Shown here: positions 43,524 to 61,895 of the stretch, one piece after another | Position numbering within the stretch: the first letter of the stretch is position 1 | Layout: each line of letters starts with the position of its first letter | DNA from: Embiotoca jacksoni | Taxonomy: Eukaryota; Chordata; Actinopteri; Embiotocidae | Direction of reading: 5' to 3' | Assembly (NCBI GenBank): GCA_022577435.1 | Contig: JAKOON010000011.1 | Coordinates: forward strand, 10,470,992 to 10,534,991 | DNA length: 64,000 bases | Notes under the pieces: generated by a model | What the model was told of the DNA's origin: nothing | Seen by the model: the letters and a program-made list of their open reading frames with translations, nothing else | The model's database searches: none | Translations under genes and position numbers: made by a program

Positions 43524-45739
43524 TGACCACTTAAATAGACAAAATATACGTCATTAAAGTCCTGAAATAATCCAACATATATTCAAAGAAATGTTCAAAT
43601 GTGTTTCTGTTGATGACAGGTTTATTTCATGTCAGTGATCAGCTGTTGATTTTGTCTGAATCACTCAACAGAACAACTTAATTTGATTTAATTAACCTGT
43701 GACTCAACAACATACAACATTCACCAATATGCATTTCACCAATTAACACTTATTTCCACTTAATTTGTATCCTTTGGAAAGTTTTTTTTTTAAAGTTTAC
43801 CAGCAATAAAAGCAGTTACAGTAAAATTAAGGATAAAATAACATTTATGATAATACAATAAAAAAAAAAAACAATATACGCATTATATTTCACTAATATT
43901 TCTTCTTTAATGTCTCATTTATTTATCTAATATTAAACACTTTGGTCCCGGTTCAATGTTGTACTATTCTGTGTGTATTTTATCGTTTAGTTTAAACCGA
44001 ACTGTTTGTCGACGGAACAACCTTCCAAATTTATTTAAGAGGAGAGAAAACTTTTCCTTCGGTTTGACAAAACTTTTCATCGCAGGAAACAAAACAAAGA
44101 TGCAGCGAATAACCTGAATGACTGTGTTTTATTCAGGTGTGCCAGTTTAAGAGCGCAGTGATTATGCATGCTGGTCTCAGTGTAACGACCGCCGGGGAAA
44201 CTCGATACAACCGAGCCGTCGTTGAAGTGATTAGTTACACTTGTGCTTTTCCTGCGATGACAGATCCAGTTTGATGTTTTTCCTATTGGTGGTTCTTTTT
44301 GGTGAGATGATCAATAACCAGGATGTAAAACTTAGCTTTTATTCCCCTGTAGGACGGCAGCACTGAGGTCTTACTTCAAAACACAGTTTTTTAAGGTCTC
44401 ATAATATTGAGTCGATATATTTGTGTTCATGTGGAAAAATTATTTAGTTTTAAATAACTTGGGGAAATTTATCTCGTGACCTAAATATTTATTCACTAAA
44501 AATTGAACTGCCATTAAGTTTTAAGCACATTTCACTTTAATGTATTTGTACTGTTTTGTATGAGTTGCACACCAGATGCGAATCGTGTTGTCAGCGTAGC
44601 AGTTGAAAAGGAAAGAACGTGTAAATATGTAAATAAAAGTACTTATACGGCTGATTAAATTTTAAAAAAAATAGCAGTTTGAGATTTAAGAAAAGGTTTT
44701 CAAGCCGACAGCTGGAAGAGAGGCTCAATACCAACCTCATTTTTGTTGGGTACAAATGATACAGCCAGCAGCAGTTAGTGTAGCTTAGCATTTTGGCCGG
44801 GTGCAGTGACCTCCTGGAGTCTTACGTTGAGGTTGCCAGTGAACCCCGTTGAAAAAAAACCCACAAATTGTTGTTTTTATACTGCGTTTTTTTTTTTGTG
44901 GAAGAATTAAACAACAAATGAAATCCAATGACCCGATTACGTCGTCTTAAAGTCTCATAAAGTTTAGCTCCAGCTACAAAACAAACACTCATGTCGTTCG
45001 TTTAATGTGTTACCGATATGTAAAAATAACCCCTGTTGCAGGCCATTTGTCATTGTGGATTTTTGTATGTATTAAACGAGAAATATGTCAATCTATGAAC
45101 TTTAGAGCTACTTGTAGATGGTTTTGAAAAGAACTAGGCCAGCTGTTTCCAGTCTCTAAAATAAGATAAGCTAAGTATCACTTGACTGTCATATACTATT
45201 TCCAGAGAACAGGCATAAGTTGGTATTAATCTTTCCATCTAAAAAAGTGAATATGTTTCCCAAAATGTTTACCTATATTTTAAATGTAAGTCTTATAGTT
45301 TTAAAAACACTTGTTAGCGTCAGTTTGTGCCACTCGTGTGTTAGCATAAAATCTGGATAAATTTCAGGTCTGTTTTCTGTAAAAGTTATTGAATTGATGA
45401 TGTTTGACATCCTGAAAGACTCTTTTCACCATTTGTGAAATGAAAAAAAAAAAAAAAAAAAAAATTCAGTCTGCTGAATGATAACAAAGATTGTTTAGCC
45501 TATGAATTAACCTAAAACATCAGCCAGCTGCTAATATGATTTAAAACATAATCAGATGAAAGGGTTTAAATGTGTATTTTTCTTTGTAGATACTGTTTTC
45601 ATCCAGATGGTTTCTAATCCTGGAAATCCCTCCAGAAGTGTTTTTAAACAAACCGCTGGAAGGCACAAACTGGGGATGTACCTTTAATGCTGGTGTTTGT
45701 TTGAGTGCTTTTTAGTAACTTAATAAAGTTAAAACGTGA
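43524..45739. other. intergenic AT-rich stretch between pla2g3 and ttc28
   Basis: No gene. Several A runs (43860-43871, 45445-45464). A block at about 44795-44825 shares CAGTGACCTCCTGGAGTCTT wording with the degenerate repeat in rph3a intron j-k. Confidence 0.5.
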
Positions 45740-46208
45740 GCATCCGCTCCACAAGGAAGGATGTCTTTTAATCTCCTCCCTAACGGCGCGGCGGAGGACC
45801 CGGCGTAACGGATATCTGTCCGGTAACTCAACGCCTCTCTGATGTCACGAAGAGTAATTGAACCCTCGCGGAAGGCTGCAGCCGTGGAGCCGACCGGATC
45901 CCCGCCTCTCACCGGAGCAAAAAAAAAAAAAAAAAAAAACCAAAAAAAAAAACAGCAATGGGGAGAAGATCGGCGGTGGGAACATGGCGCACTCAGTCTG
46001 GATTAACTTTCACCGAGAAAAGCCTCGGAGGGTGGACAACACGTAGCGCGCAAGTCTCCCCCGTTCAGCTTCATTGATTACTACTATCGCCGGATCACCG
46101 ACGGAGGACCTGTGGGCTCGTTTTGGAGCGTTTTCCGGCCGCGACTCGCTGCTGCTGCTGCTGCGGTGGGATGAAAGTTTGGAGCCGCAGTCGCCGGATT
46201 TAGCAGAG
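45740..46208 (+). promoter_or_regulatory. ttc28: GC-rich putative ttc28 promoter and 5'UTR
   Basis: GC content and CpG number rise sharply compared with the AT-rich flanks (GGCGCGGCGGAGGACCCGGC, GCCGCGACTCGCTGCTGCTG). The block ends at the ttc28 start codon. This fits a CpG-island promoter. No TATA box is seen; A runs at 45920-45952 interrupt it. Confidence 0.45.
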
Positions 46209-52410
<6,202 letters not shown>

Positions 52411-53696
52411 GTAAGAAGTTCGACCCTCGGTGACCCCGCCGCCGCTCAATCACGCTCCAGACGAGAGTGTGGCGGAGATGAGGGCGGGGGATAGATTTCC
52501 TGTTTCTGTTTCCTCGAAGTGGATGTTTGATGGATGGCTGTATGGATGAGCTCTTCTCTCACAGTCATCACAGTAACGGTATATTTATGTATATCTATAC
52601 CACAATCTACGAACCCTCATAATCGCCGTCTTCCCGTCTCCGGAGGCTGTCGTCTTCTTTCTGACCGGGAGTTCATGCTCAGGTTAGCATTTAAACGTTT
52701 GATCCGCTTTTTGCTGGATATAATATCACTTTTTTTAGTTGTTGCGTGACGGACTTTAATTGTCCTTGTGCTGCTCCAGAAAAGAACCAAACCGTCCGTT
52801 TCCTTCCCAGATTCTGTCAGTCGCCTTGTTTCTGCCGCAGTTTTGATTTGTTGCCGGTCGAAAACAAGCTTTCTGTTCAGACGCTGCCGCCCGCATGTTG
52901 TGCTTTTTTTTTTTTTTTTTTTTAAGTGCGAAATGTTTAAGCTTGTTCTGTGTCGTCTGTTTTTGTTTGACAAGTGTTTGAACGGGACAACGTATAACTC
53001 AGCATAATGAGGCGGTAGGACGGTGATGACGGAGAGTCGGACACGGAGACACGCTGTTTATGTGTTGATGTTTCTCCGACTGAACATCATTAGAGAGCGA
53101 CAAACAACAAAAGATATCGAGATCTATCCTGTGAGGCGATGCAGATTCCTCAACTGATTTGATGCCTGTGTTTTCTGTCAAGACGATATCGGCTGATAAA
53201 AGCAATGAATCAGTTGGGCGCTAACAGCTAACGAACACGGCGAGTCTTTTTTTTCCTTCATCGGTTCCACCGAACTTTTTTTAAATCTGCGTTTTGTATT
53301 GAATTTCATGTCTTTTGCATACAAATTTCATATTTCAACTTTAGAAGACAACTTTTCAGGTCAAATCAGGAGGATAAGACTTATTTACTGAGTTGTTTTC
53401 ATGAGATTAATTAGCCAGCTTGATGTTCAAGGTGTTGAATTCACTCCATCGGCCCTAAAACAAACACGACAGCTCCAGTTTAACATTTCCAGCACATTCA
53501 CTGGCTGTAAACGGCTTTCCAGCACTTCTTTAACTTGAAGTGTCTCTTCAGATCTGACGGCAGAGTGAGCAGTGAAGGATGGAGAGTCTTTTAAAACCCA
53601 TTCAGAGGGAGGCAGCCTCTGTCTGGACAGCTGGGGCCGGGCCAGCTCGGCTCCACTTCCTCCCTCTGTGAGAGAGAATGAGCGGAAGTGGTGTTT

Positions 53697-53960
53697 GGGT
53701 GTGTATATGTGTGTATATGTGTGTGTATGTGTGTATATATGTGTGTGTGTGTGTATGTGTGTGTGTGTGTGTGTGTGAGTGTGAGAGAGAGTGAGAGAGC
53801 TCTGCACGGCTGTTATTTTGTTTTTCAGACCCGGGTTAGGCCTTGGCCCAGAGTTTAGCCACTTAAAGACAATAACAGAAGCAGCATTCCTGTGTGTGTG
53901 TGTGTGTGTGTCTGTCTGTGTGTGTGTGTGTGTGTGGGTGTGGGTGGGTGGGTGCGCGTA
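53697..53960. repeat. TG-rich tracts with GTGTATAT variants
   Basis: Two separate TG-rich tracts (53697-53790 and 53891-53960), the first interspersed with TATA steps and the second grading into GGGT units and then CGG units. Confidence 0.85.
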
Positions 53961-54232
53961 CGACGGCGGCGGCGGCGGCGAAGGCAGCAGCGATGTCATG
54001 GCGGAGGTCTCGCTCGCTCGCTCGCCACGGGTCAAGGGCGAGGTCACAGCTAATGAAGTCCCAAAGAGATGGAGTCTCTGCATGTGTGTGAGAGACGTTT
54101 ACTTCTGCTTCAGCTCCTTCTTTCTGCCCTTCAGCCGTTCGCCTCGCTCCTCTTTTCTTCTCCTCCGTTCGCCTCCCACAGTTCGCCCCGTTGCCGCCCC
54201 TGTCGACTTTTCTGTTGGCACAACAGGCTCAA

Positions 54233-54253
54233 ACACACACACGCACACGCACG

Positions 54254-54296
<43 letters not shown>
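54233..54296. repeat. (CA)n microsatellite
   Basis: About 32 units with CG variants at the left end. Inverted relative to the TG tracts 300-500 bases upstream. Confidence 0.95.
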
Positions 54297-54298
<2 letters not shown>

Positions 54299-55138
54299 CG
54301 CCTCCGTCGTGGGAACAGACGAGTGGAAGTGGTCAAAAGTCGCCGAATGTTTGCGAGCTTATCTGGATAACAACAACAAAAAACGTCTTTGCATGTTGAT
54401 GTTGTTCTCTCGCCGTTTTGTGCGGCTTTATCTGGGTTTTTTTTTTTTTTTGGGGGGGGGGGGCTTCATTCAGTGCAAAGACTTTGAGAAAGCCTTTTTG
54501 TTTCTTTGTGATTCAAATGAAGTTACATCACAGCAGTAAAACAGCAGCGAGAGCCGTCTCTCAGAAGCAGGTGCATTTATTTATTCAGTTTGCTGAGCTC
54601 ACAGTAAAGACGTCCGTTTGGCCGTCATGTGACAGAAGAGTGGAGGATGTGGCAGATGTGAGGAGGATGCTGGGAAACAGATTAGTGTCATTTCAGCAGC
54701 TGTTCCGGAGCTTTCGATCATGGTTGTCAACAAATTTCCATGAACAGACCAAAAACAACAATTCTAGATAGTTTATTTCACTGTAAAGGGGAAATTCAAG
54801 GCAGCGAGTCCACAAGCGAAGCACACATCACTGAATTTATTCCACTAAAAAGTATTCAAGGCCTCGTATATCTTATTCTTTTGTGTCGTTGAGCTCCGCT
54901 GATCTTTAAAAACATATCGCTGAGCCACATGTCTCTGTCACAGACCGTCCTGCTGCACCAAATACAAAAAGCACCGAATGTGGATTCATCCGCCACTGAA
55001 AGAAGTCCCCAGCAGACGCTCTGCTTCCTGATGTCTGAGCAAAGTTTGATGGAAACGTACCGAAGTTGAAAGTGACAATGTTTATGAGCCATTTTTAAGG
55101 ATTGAAGGGAGGTTAGTGTGAAAATCAAAGATCAGAGA

Positions 55139-55327
55139 CTCGATCTGATTGGAAACTCGACAATACTACGTCCCGCCCACCGATAGCTGTAACCTGCCTG
55201 CACCACAGGTCTGTCAATCAAACAGACACGCCCCCCAAAAACACCTCTTTTTGAGGCTTATTTTCTAATTAATGACGGATTATTTTCAGATGGACCTCCA
55301 GCTCTGAACACTTTTATATGCAAACTG
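55139..55327 (-). repeat. dispersed repeat family R1, copy 9 (internally deleted)
   Basis: Reverse copy. GATCTGATTGGAAACTCGAC through ATTTTCAGATGGACCTCCAG, then directly CTGAACACTTTTATATGCA. The segment between the centre and the 5' end is missing. Confidence 0.8.
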
Positions 55328-58300
55328 TGGCTTGAAGGTGCTCAAACAATTAATGTGAGAACAAATGTTTTTTCATTATTCTGAAGTCTGAGTTATGTCC
55401 GTGTCTTATTCACAGTAACCTGCAGACTTCATCATGGTCATGCTTAATAAATCATAATAATTGATGAGGTACTCACCTTACTTAATGCTTTAATTAATGA
55501 GTTCTTCATGCACAAGTTCACAAATGAAAGACTTTAAACTCATGTTACTTCCTGATGATTACATGAGATATTAATGCATGAATCTTTGATAATTCATTCA
55601 CCCTTAAGTGAAGTGTTCCCATTTTTTTTTCATGCTGAAATAAAATAAATAGTCAACGTTTAAGGAACTCAAATTAAACCCAAAAAAACCTCAGGACTCC
55701 AAAACTTCTTTTAGAGTAATGTGGTAAATATGATTTTTTTTTTTTTTTTTTTTTTGTAATGTATTTGAACTGCTTCTTTAATCCTGTGGGTGTTAGCTGT
55801 TCCTAAACGCTGTTCTTCAGGGAGTTTGTAGCAGGAATCAGTGCAGATGATCAGCCACCGTCGGACGGGCCCTCGGCTCTGAAGTGGGAGCCAACCAGAT
55901 GGCAGCCAGCTCCGCCTGTTTACGCAGGCAGCCTCGCACCGCTCAGGCTTCCCCTGTCATTAAGAAACTCCTCTGAAACCACACACGGCAAAAATATTAC
56001 CCACGTACGTGCAGAGAAAGCAGCAGGAGGACCCGCGAGCTACAACGCGCCCGTTTAGGAACTGACTCCACATGACAGAGTTTTTTTTTTTTGTTATTAC
56101 AACCGAGGAAAAGATTCAAGTTCCTCCCTGGTCGGACCCGATTTAGGTCCCGTGACTCGACCCGGGTCCGTGTTTGTATTGTTCCCTGCCGGGTTTTGTG
56201 TTGAAATTTGAAATGGTGTCAGTCTGGATCAGAGAGGTAATCCACGACGGACTGCAGAGCATGTGAGGCGCCTCCAGCAGCACATTTCACTCTGTGGAGT
56301 ATTTCTATAAACAAAACATTTTCATCCAGAGACACCGAACCCTCCACAGTCACAGCTCGTCTACATGTGTGCAAATGTCTGCTTAAAGTTGTTATTTTGC
56401 AGAGAACTACAGCTGAAATAATCAATCCATTAATTAACTGTCACTCAACATGAAATTCAGTGATGATTTGAGCCTCTTTTCAAACAAAAGTAATTGAGTT
56501 TCAGCTTCTCGGTGCTGAAGATTTGCTGCTTATATTTTTAATTTGTGTGCTGGTAAACTGAATCTCTTTGGTGGTTTGACTGTCAGACAAAACAAGACAT
56601 TTCCGGCCCAGAGGTTCCTGTACCGGTACCAGGAAATATTTGTTGTAAAAATGCAACTGGAGCTTTTTGACTGAAGAGTTTGTCCGTTACTATGGCGACT
56701 ACAATGTATGCAGCGTTTCTTCTTCAATTTTTGTGGGATCAAATTTAGACGACTTGCAGTTGAGAATTTTGGAAAAAAGTTGAATAACATCAGTTTTTAT
56801 GACTCATCTTTATTCAATATTTAATTTGACTTTTGATTTGGCCTGCTGGTAAAGATTAAGAGATTGTTTTTGTTTTTTTTCCAAATTTTATGATCCATGG
56901 AGCACAGGATTGCTCACTTGGTCCTCACAGTTTTCCAGCTTTTACTGACTGAATATTTGAGGATGTTTTTACAGGAGGGCATTTCTAGGAAATTATTTTA
57001 AGATGTCACCGCCATTTTTCACTTTCTGACTTTCTGTTTCTGACATTTCATACACAAAACAGTTCGAGAAAACATTCAACAGATTGATTGATAAAGAAAA
57101 TAGCTCGCAACGAAATCAGCAAACCGTTGAGTCTTTATTTTTTTGGGGGTTCTTTCATTAAGTAATCTTTTTTTTTTTTCCATTTGTTTTAGTGTACAAG
57201 CAAAACACAAGATTCTTATTATTCAAAATTAGACTACAAATGACATGAATTAACAGCAGGAAGAAGTCGAACATAACAAAGTTACATGGTGCTAAAATAC
57301 CTTTTCAATAATATGTTTATCATCAAATTATGTTACAATTATTATCAGTAACATTGTTATCTTTATTTGATACTGTCAGATATTTACGATCCAAAAATAC
57401 AAAAAAATTTGTGACAGAAATGAGCTTCCGTACGTAGTAGTTTACGTCATAAATATTCCTCATATTGTCATACTTCAAAAGTATGTGGACCGGAAGTCCA
57501 CATTTCGACTCCACACTGAAATACACATCTGATTTAACGTAGTACACACATATGACCATCACCTTTAAATCTTGTCCTAAAAAAACTCTGAAAATGTAGA
57601 GCAGTAATCAGTTTTTTTTTTGCTTTATACGTGACCAAAAAAATGCATGTGAATACGAGAATAATCGAAAGATCAGAAGATGTTTTATATCTTTTAAGTA
57701 ACTGCTTTATTATTTGGTCTGTAAATTTACAAAACTTTCCCAGAAATTCATGGAAAGAACTGTGAATTTTGGACTTTTTGAACATTTTAGTTCAACTTTA
57801 ATACGCACCACTTGACTTCCTTGAAAAAAAAAAAAGCTCCAGGCACCGACCGATAGAACATTTCATCAATCATTTTTTGAGTTCTAATTAGTTTGACTTC
57901 TTTCTAGGAAACTCGTGCTCGGGAAATTATTAGGAATTTAAAACATAGTTTGCCATGTAGAAAGTAAAAAAAAAAAAGAAAAAGAAAAAAGATGTACCGC
58001 TGATATCGGCAGCAGCCACTAGAGGGCAGCACTGACGTGTTGGGAAACTGCCTCGCTCTCCACTTCCCAGAGCTCCAGCGCAACTTCTCCTTTTGTTAGA
58101 TCCGTCCAGCGGTGCTCTCGTGACCCACATCACACGGGGCTCTGCAGCGCGGTCGCCTGTTATCCAGCCCAGACTAATCCAGACGACCCGGGGCTCTTGT
58201 CACCTCGTCGGAGTGTAAACGACCGCCCGTTGTTCTTGTTTAAAAAAAAAATAATCACACTGCCTTTTCTTTCCTGGTTCTAGTTTATCTCTCCTCATTA

Positions 58301-58845
58301 TCAGATTACCAGATGAAGCGACGTCGCAGCTTCCCCATGTTTAAGTGATAACATGTTTGGTGGTGGGTGGGGGGGAAAAAAAAAAAAAAATTAAAGAAAA
58401 GTGCACATCAGCGGCAAATAATAACCTGCTGCTTCCTCACACACTTCTTCGCCTGCTTGCTGCAGAGTGTAATGAGTTTTGATTTTGCCTGGAAGAGCAG
58501 CGGGCCTAATTGTCTGCTGTTAATCGGGGGGATTGTTCGGTTCATACGCTGCAGACTCGACCGAAAGCCTGCTGTCTCAGCAACCATCCCGAGCAGCTGG
58601 ATTCATTTCTACCCCGTCCTTTATCCTCCCTCTGTACGGCTCTTTGGCGCGCAGTCGGGTGCTTCGGCTGTCTGAGCAACCGCAGAGGAGGGAGAAAGAT
58701 AACGGCAGCGGGAGATAACGAAGGAGGGACTCGGTTGGACTTGAACGTGGCGCTGTCACAGGATAAAGATGTCGATCTCGGCTGACAGAAAACCTACTAT
58801 AAGCACTGACTGGGTATCAGAAGTGATTTTAAAGGGTTAATATCA
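55328..58845 (+). other. ttc28: ttc28 intron 2, middle part
   Basis: AT-rich intron with many T and A runs (55737-55756, 58374-58390). No exon or assignable element. The 60-102 codon frames around 58367-58785 have no family match or splice context. Confidence 0.5.
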
Positions 58846-59345
58846 CAGACTGTATATAAAAGTATTCATAGGTATCCGGGTTTGAAAAACGAGGCCGATG
58901 CAGAAGTGCCTTGACCTGCAATACCACCGAGTGCCACTAGAGGTCGGCTCCAAAAAGCCTCCGGCTCCATAGACTCCCATTCTTCTCTCATGAAAGTCAA
59001 TAAAGTTGGTGTTCGCTGAAGTCACTCCTTTATTAGTTTTCTGGAGGTCCACCTGAAAACAATCTGTCATTAATTAGAGAATAAGCTTAAAAAAAGATGT
59101 GTTTTTTTGGGGGGTGTGTCTGTTTGATTGACAGGCCTGTGGTGCATTTAGGTTACAGCTGTCAGTGGATGGGACGTAGTATCTTCAGGTTTCCAAACAG
59201 ATCAGTCAGATCCACCGCTCGCTCCTCCCCAGCTCGTCCAAATATGGTCACTTCCTGCTCCATACTGCTCCGAACTAGCAAGATGGTGACGGACAGAATC
59301 TGAACTGGAGGCTTCATAACGTTCACAAACCAACGGGTGAAGTCA
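58846..59345 (+). repeat. dispersed repeat family R1, copy 10
   Basis: Runs from ACAGACTGTATATAAAAGTA to TTCACAAACCAACGGGTGA with all central phrases. The 3' extension seen in copies 6 and 8 is absent. Confidence 0.9.
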
Positions 59346-59384
59346 CGCGTTGTTGCTGCTTAGGTAGTATTGATTTACTGATGT

Positions 59385-59466
59385 TGACACTAAATAAAAA
59401 AAAATCAGGAGATCACCACAGTTGTTACTATTTATCCTCTGGTGACCATGAATGTCTGTACCAAGC
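59385..59466 (+). repeat. fragment of the 13.4-kb repeat family
   Basis: AAATCAGGAGATCACCACAG, TTTATCCTCTGGTGACCATG and AATGTCTGTACCAA occur in the same order as in the 13440-14400 array. It lies between R1 copies 10 (+) and 11 (-). Confidence 0.6.
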
Positions 59467-59685
59467 GGGAACCAGCAGTGAGGCCACCTGTTGGTTTGTG
59501 AACTTTATGAAGCCTCCAGAGATAACTGGTGGAGATATTTTATTGACTTTGTATTTCATGAGAACGTTGGGAGTCTTTGGAGCCAGAGGTTTTTTGGAGC
59601 CAACCTCTACTGGCACTCGGTGGTATTGCAGCTTAAGACACTTCTGCATCGACCTCATTTTTCCTACTTTCATATCCAGTCTAAG
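59467..59685 (-). repeat. dispersed repeat family R1, copy 11 (internally deleted)
   Basis: Reverse copy that joins the 3' end (ACCTGTTGGTTTGTGAACTT) directly to the 5' part (GATAACTGGTGGAGATATTT, TTGGAGCCAACCTCTACTGG). The middle is missing. Confidence 0.82.
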
Positions 59686-61578
59686 GTCCGTACCAAATTT
59701 CTTGCCAGTCCGTCCAGTGTTGATTGCTGTTTAAGTGGCAGGACGACTGACATTTCCATTCCCCTCTAAAAAAAAAACGACCCGGCTGGTGATAAACCCA
59801 AATTATCCTTCAACTATGTTTTCTTTGAGACTTTGTTTTGCTTTCGGATTTGTCGTCCTCGCTACAGATCTTGGGATTTCCTCTCAACATTTGGATTTGA
59901 GCAGCCTCGGAGTGAAAGAAAGAAAAACAGTGAGAGAGGAGAGACAAACAGCAGAGCGAATGACTCACTAATAACAGGTTGTGTGTTGCTATTTCCAGGC
60001 TGAGGTCGAGGTTAATGAACAATCACATCTTTGAGACTCCGGTGAGGCGGGCGTTGTTCGGTTTGAGCTTCAAAGAGGGCACATTCAGTGAATGTGATGG
60101 CAGTGTGTGAAATACAAGCAGGGTTTACAGCTGGGCGCACGGCCTCTTTTTTTATTAGTAGAATCACTGGAGCATAAATGTGCTCAGTTGGTCTTTCCTG
60201 TTAGTCATCAGCTGGGCACTTCATGTCCTCATGATGGTGTAAAAACATTGGCCAGTTATCCCTTCATAACTCTGGAGGAACGATGCATCAGGATGAATCA
60301 TGCAGACTGATTACGTGGTCACTGGCTGGAATGATTTAGAACGATGCAAGTTGTCTAAACTACATTTTTAGGAAATGGTTCAGCAAAGAAATTATTAGCA
60401 TGAATGCAGATCAAAATTTAAATGGCTACAAGTCTGCAGTCATGCTAACAGGCTTTAAATATGCTAAATTCTTTGAGCTAAATACAGGTGAGTCTGATGA
60501 GAATTTCACGAGCTAAACCAAATTATTGAACAACGTAATGCTGTAACCTGATGCTGGCACTGAATGAAAAGTCAGATGATCACTATAGTTAGAATTCATC
60601 CAAATGGGGACGTGAATTTGGTTCGGAGGATTTGGTAAGTGGCAACGTCCATCGCTGAGCATTTAACACAACTTTGCACTACTTATTACACGACGATACA
60701 TCATCTTATCTGTGTCAGTTTAATCCAAAAAAATTAGCTGTTTTTGATAATGGTGAAATCACATTCTCAGGATTTCGTTTCTAGCGTGATAAACCACATG
60801 AGCCGAGCAGCAGCCAAAACATTTAAAAAGAGAAAACAAGAAGAAATCTCCTCTCTGTCAGTCAATCAGAGTGTGAAGCCTTGTGCAAGCTCTCCTAACC
60901 ATTAAACCAAACACAATTATGGGCTCATCTGTTTGGCATGGCCCTCCATGACTTGGTGCCAGGCTGCAGGGCTCGCCAGCTCCACCGGGCATATGTGCCA
61001 CCAACTGTCTATCTGAGCTCGCTCCCATGAAGAGTATCAATCATAACAAAACCACAAAAAAAAGATAATCCGGCCTGTTTATTATTCATCGTTTATGGGA
61101 AAACGTCAAAGTCTTACACGACACAGTGTTCAGGCATCCGAGGATTAATGACTGCCGAGCTCAGCACTTCCTCCATCAGATAGGGTTAATTCTCCCTTGT
61201 ATGTTCCTGCTTATCTTTAACCCAGAGAAGAAATTATATATTCATGGGTTTAAGTGAAACTTGAAAAGCTGTATGTGCCTTTTTTTTTTTTTTTTTTCAT
61301 ACAGCATAGCTGCAGGCTAATTATCCGGACAAAATAAGTCATCAAATATGCAGCTTCTACACGCTGGGATCAGCTCTCAAACATGTTCACTCATTACAAA
61401 TAATTTACTGGGAAATATACTATACTTTATTATTATTTCATTTGTGTGTGTGTGCGTAATTTAATTTTTTATTTGTCTCTTGCATGTTTAATGTACGTTT
61501 TTGTGCCAATTTACACAAAGAAACACTTTAAATCCAATTTAATGGAACGATACTTTTCTGTTGTGTCGTACGTTACAG
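59686..61578 (+). other. ttc28: ttc28 intron 2, right part
   Basis: No exon. It contains a diverged member of the 13.4-kb repeat family at about 60405-60640 (AAAAGTCAGATGATCACTAT) and a T run at 61281-61298. Confidence 0.5.
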
Positions 61579-61895
61579 CCGCAGACTGTATATAAAAGTG
61601 TTCGTAGCTTCCGGGTCTGAAAAATGAGGCCGATGCAGAAGTGCCTTAAGCTGCAGTACCACCGAGTGCCACTAGAGCTCAGCTCCAAAAAGCCTCCGGC
61701 TCCATAGACTCCCATTCAACTAATCTCATCAAATACAAAGTCAATAAAATGTCTCCACCAGTTATTTCGGTGTTGTTAGCTAAAGTCGCTCCTTCTTATT
61801 AGTTTTCTGGCGGTCCATCTGAAAATAATTCGGCATTTATAAAAAAAATTAAAAAGACGTGTTTTTTGGGAGGGCGTGTCTGTTTGATTAATGTC
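61579..61895 (+). repeat. dispersed repeat family R1, copy 12
   Basis: Starts GCAGACTGTATATAAAAGTG and ends at GGGCGTGTCTGTTTGATTA. The 3' half is missing. Confidence 0.88.

Larger units (their letters stand above)
52411..55138 (+). other. ttc28: ttc28 intron 2, left part
   Basis: No further ttc28 exon (the expected next residues after NPKWPK do not appear). Holds T/A runs, TG-rich tracts at 53697-53790 and 53891-53960, a CGG-rich patch near 53960-54030, (CA)n at 54233-54296 and a T-then-G run at 54436-54464. Confidence 0.55.
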
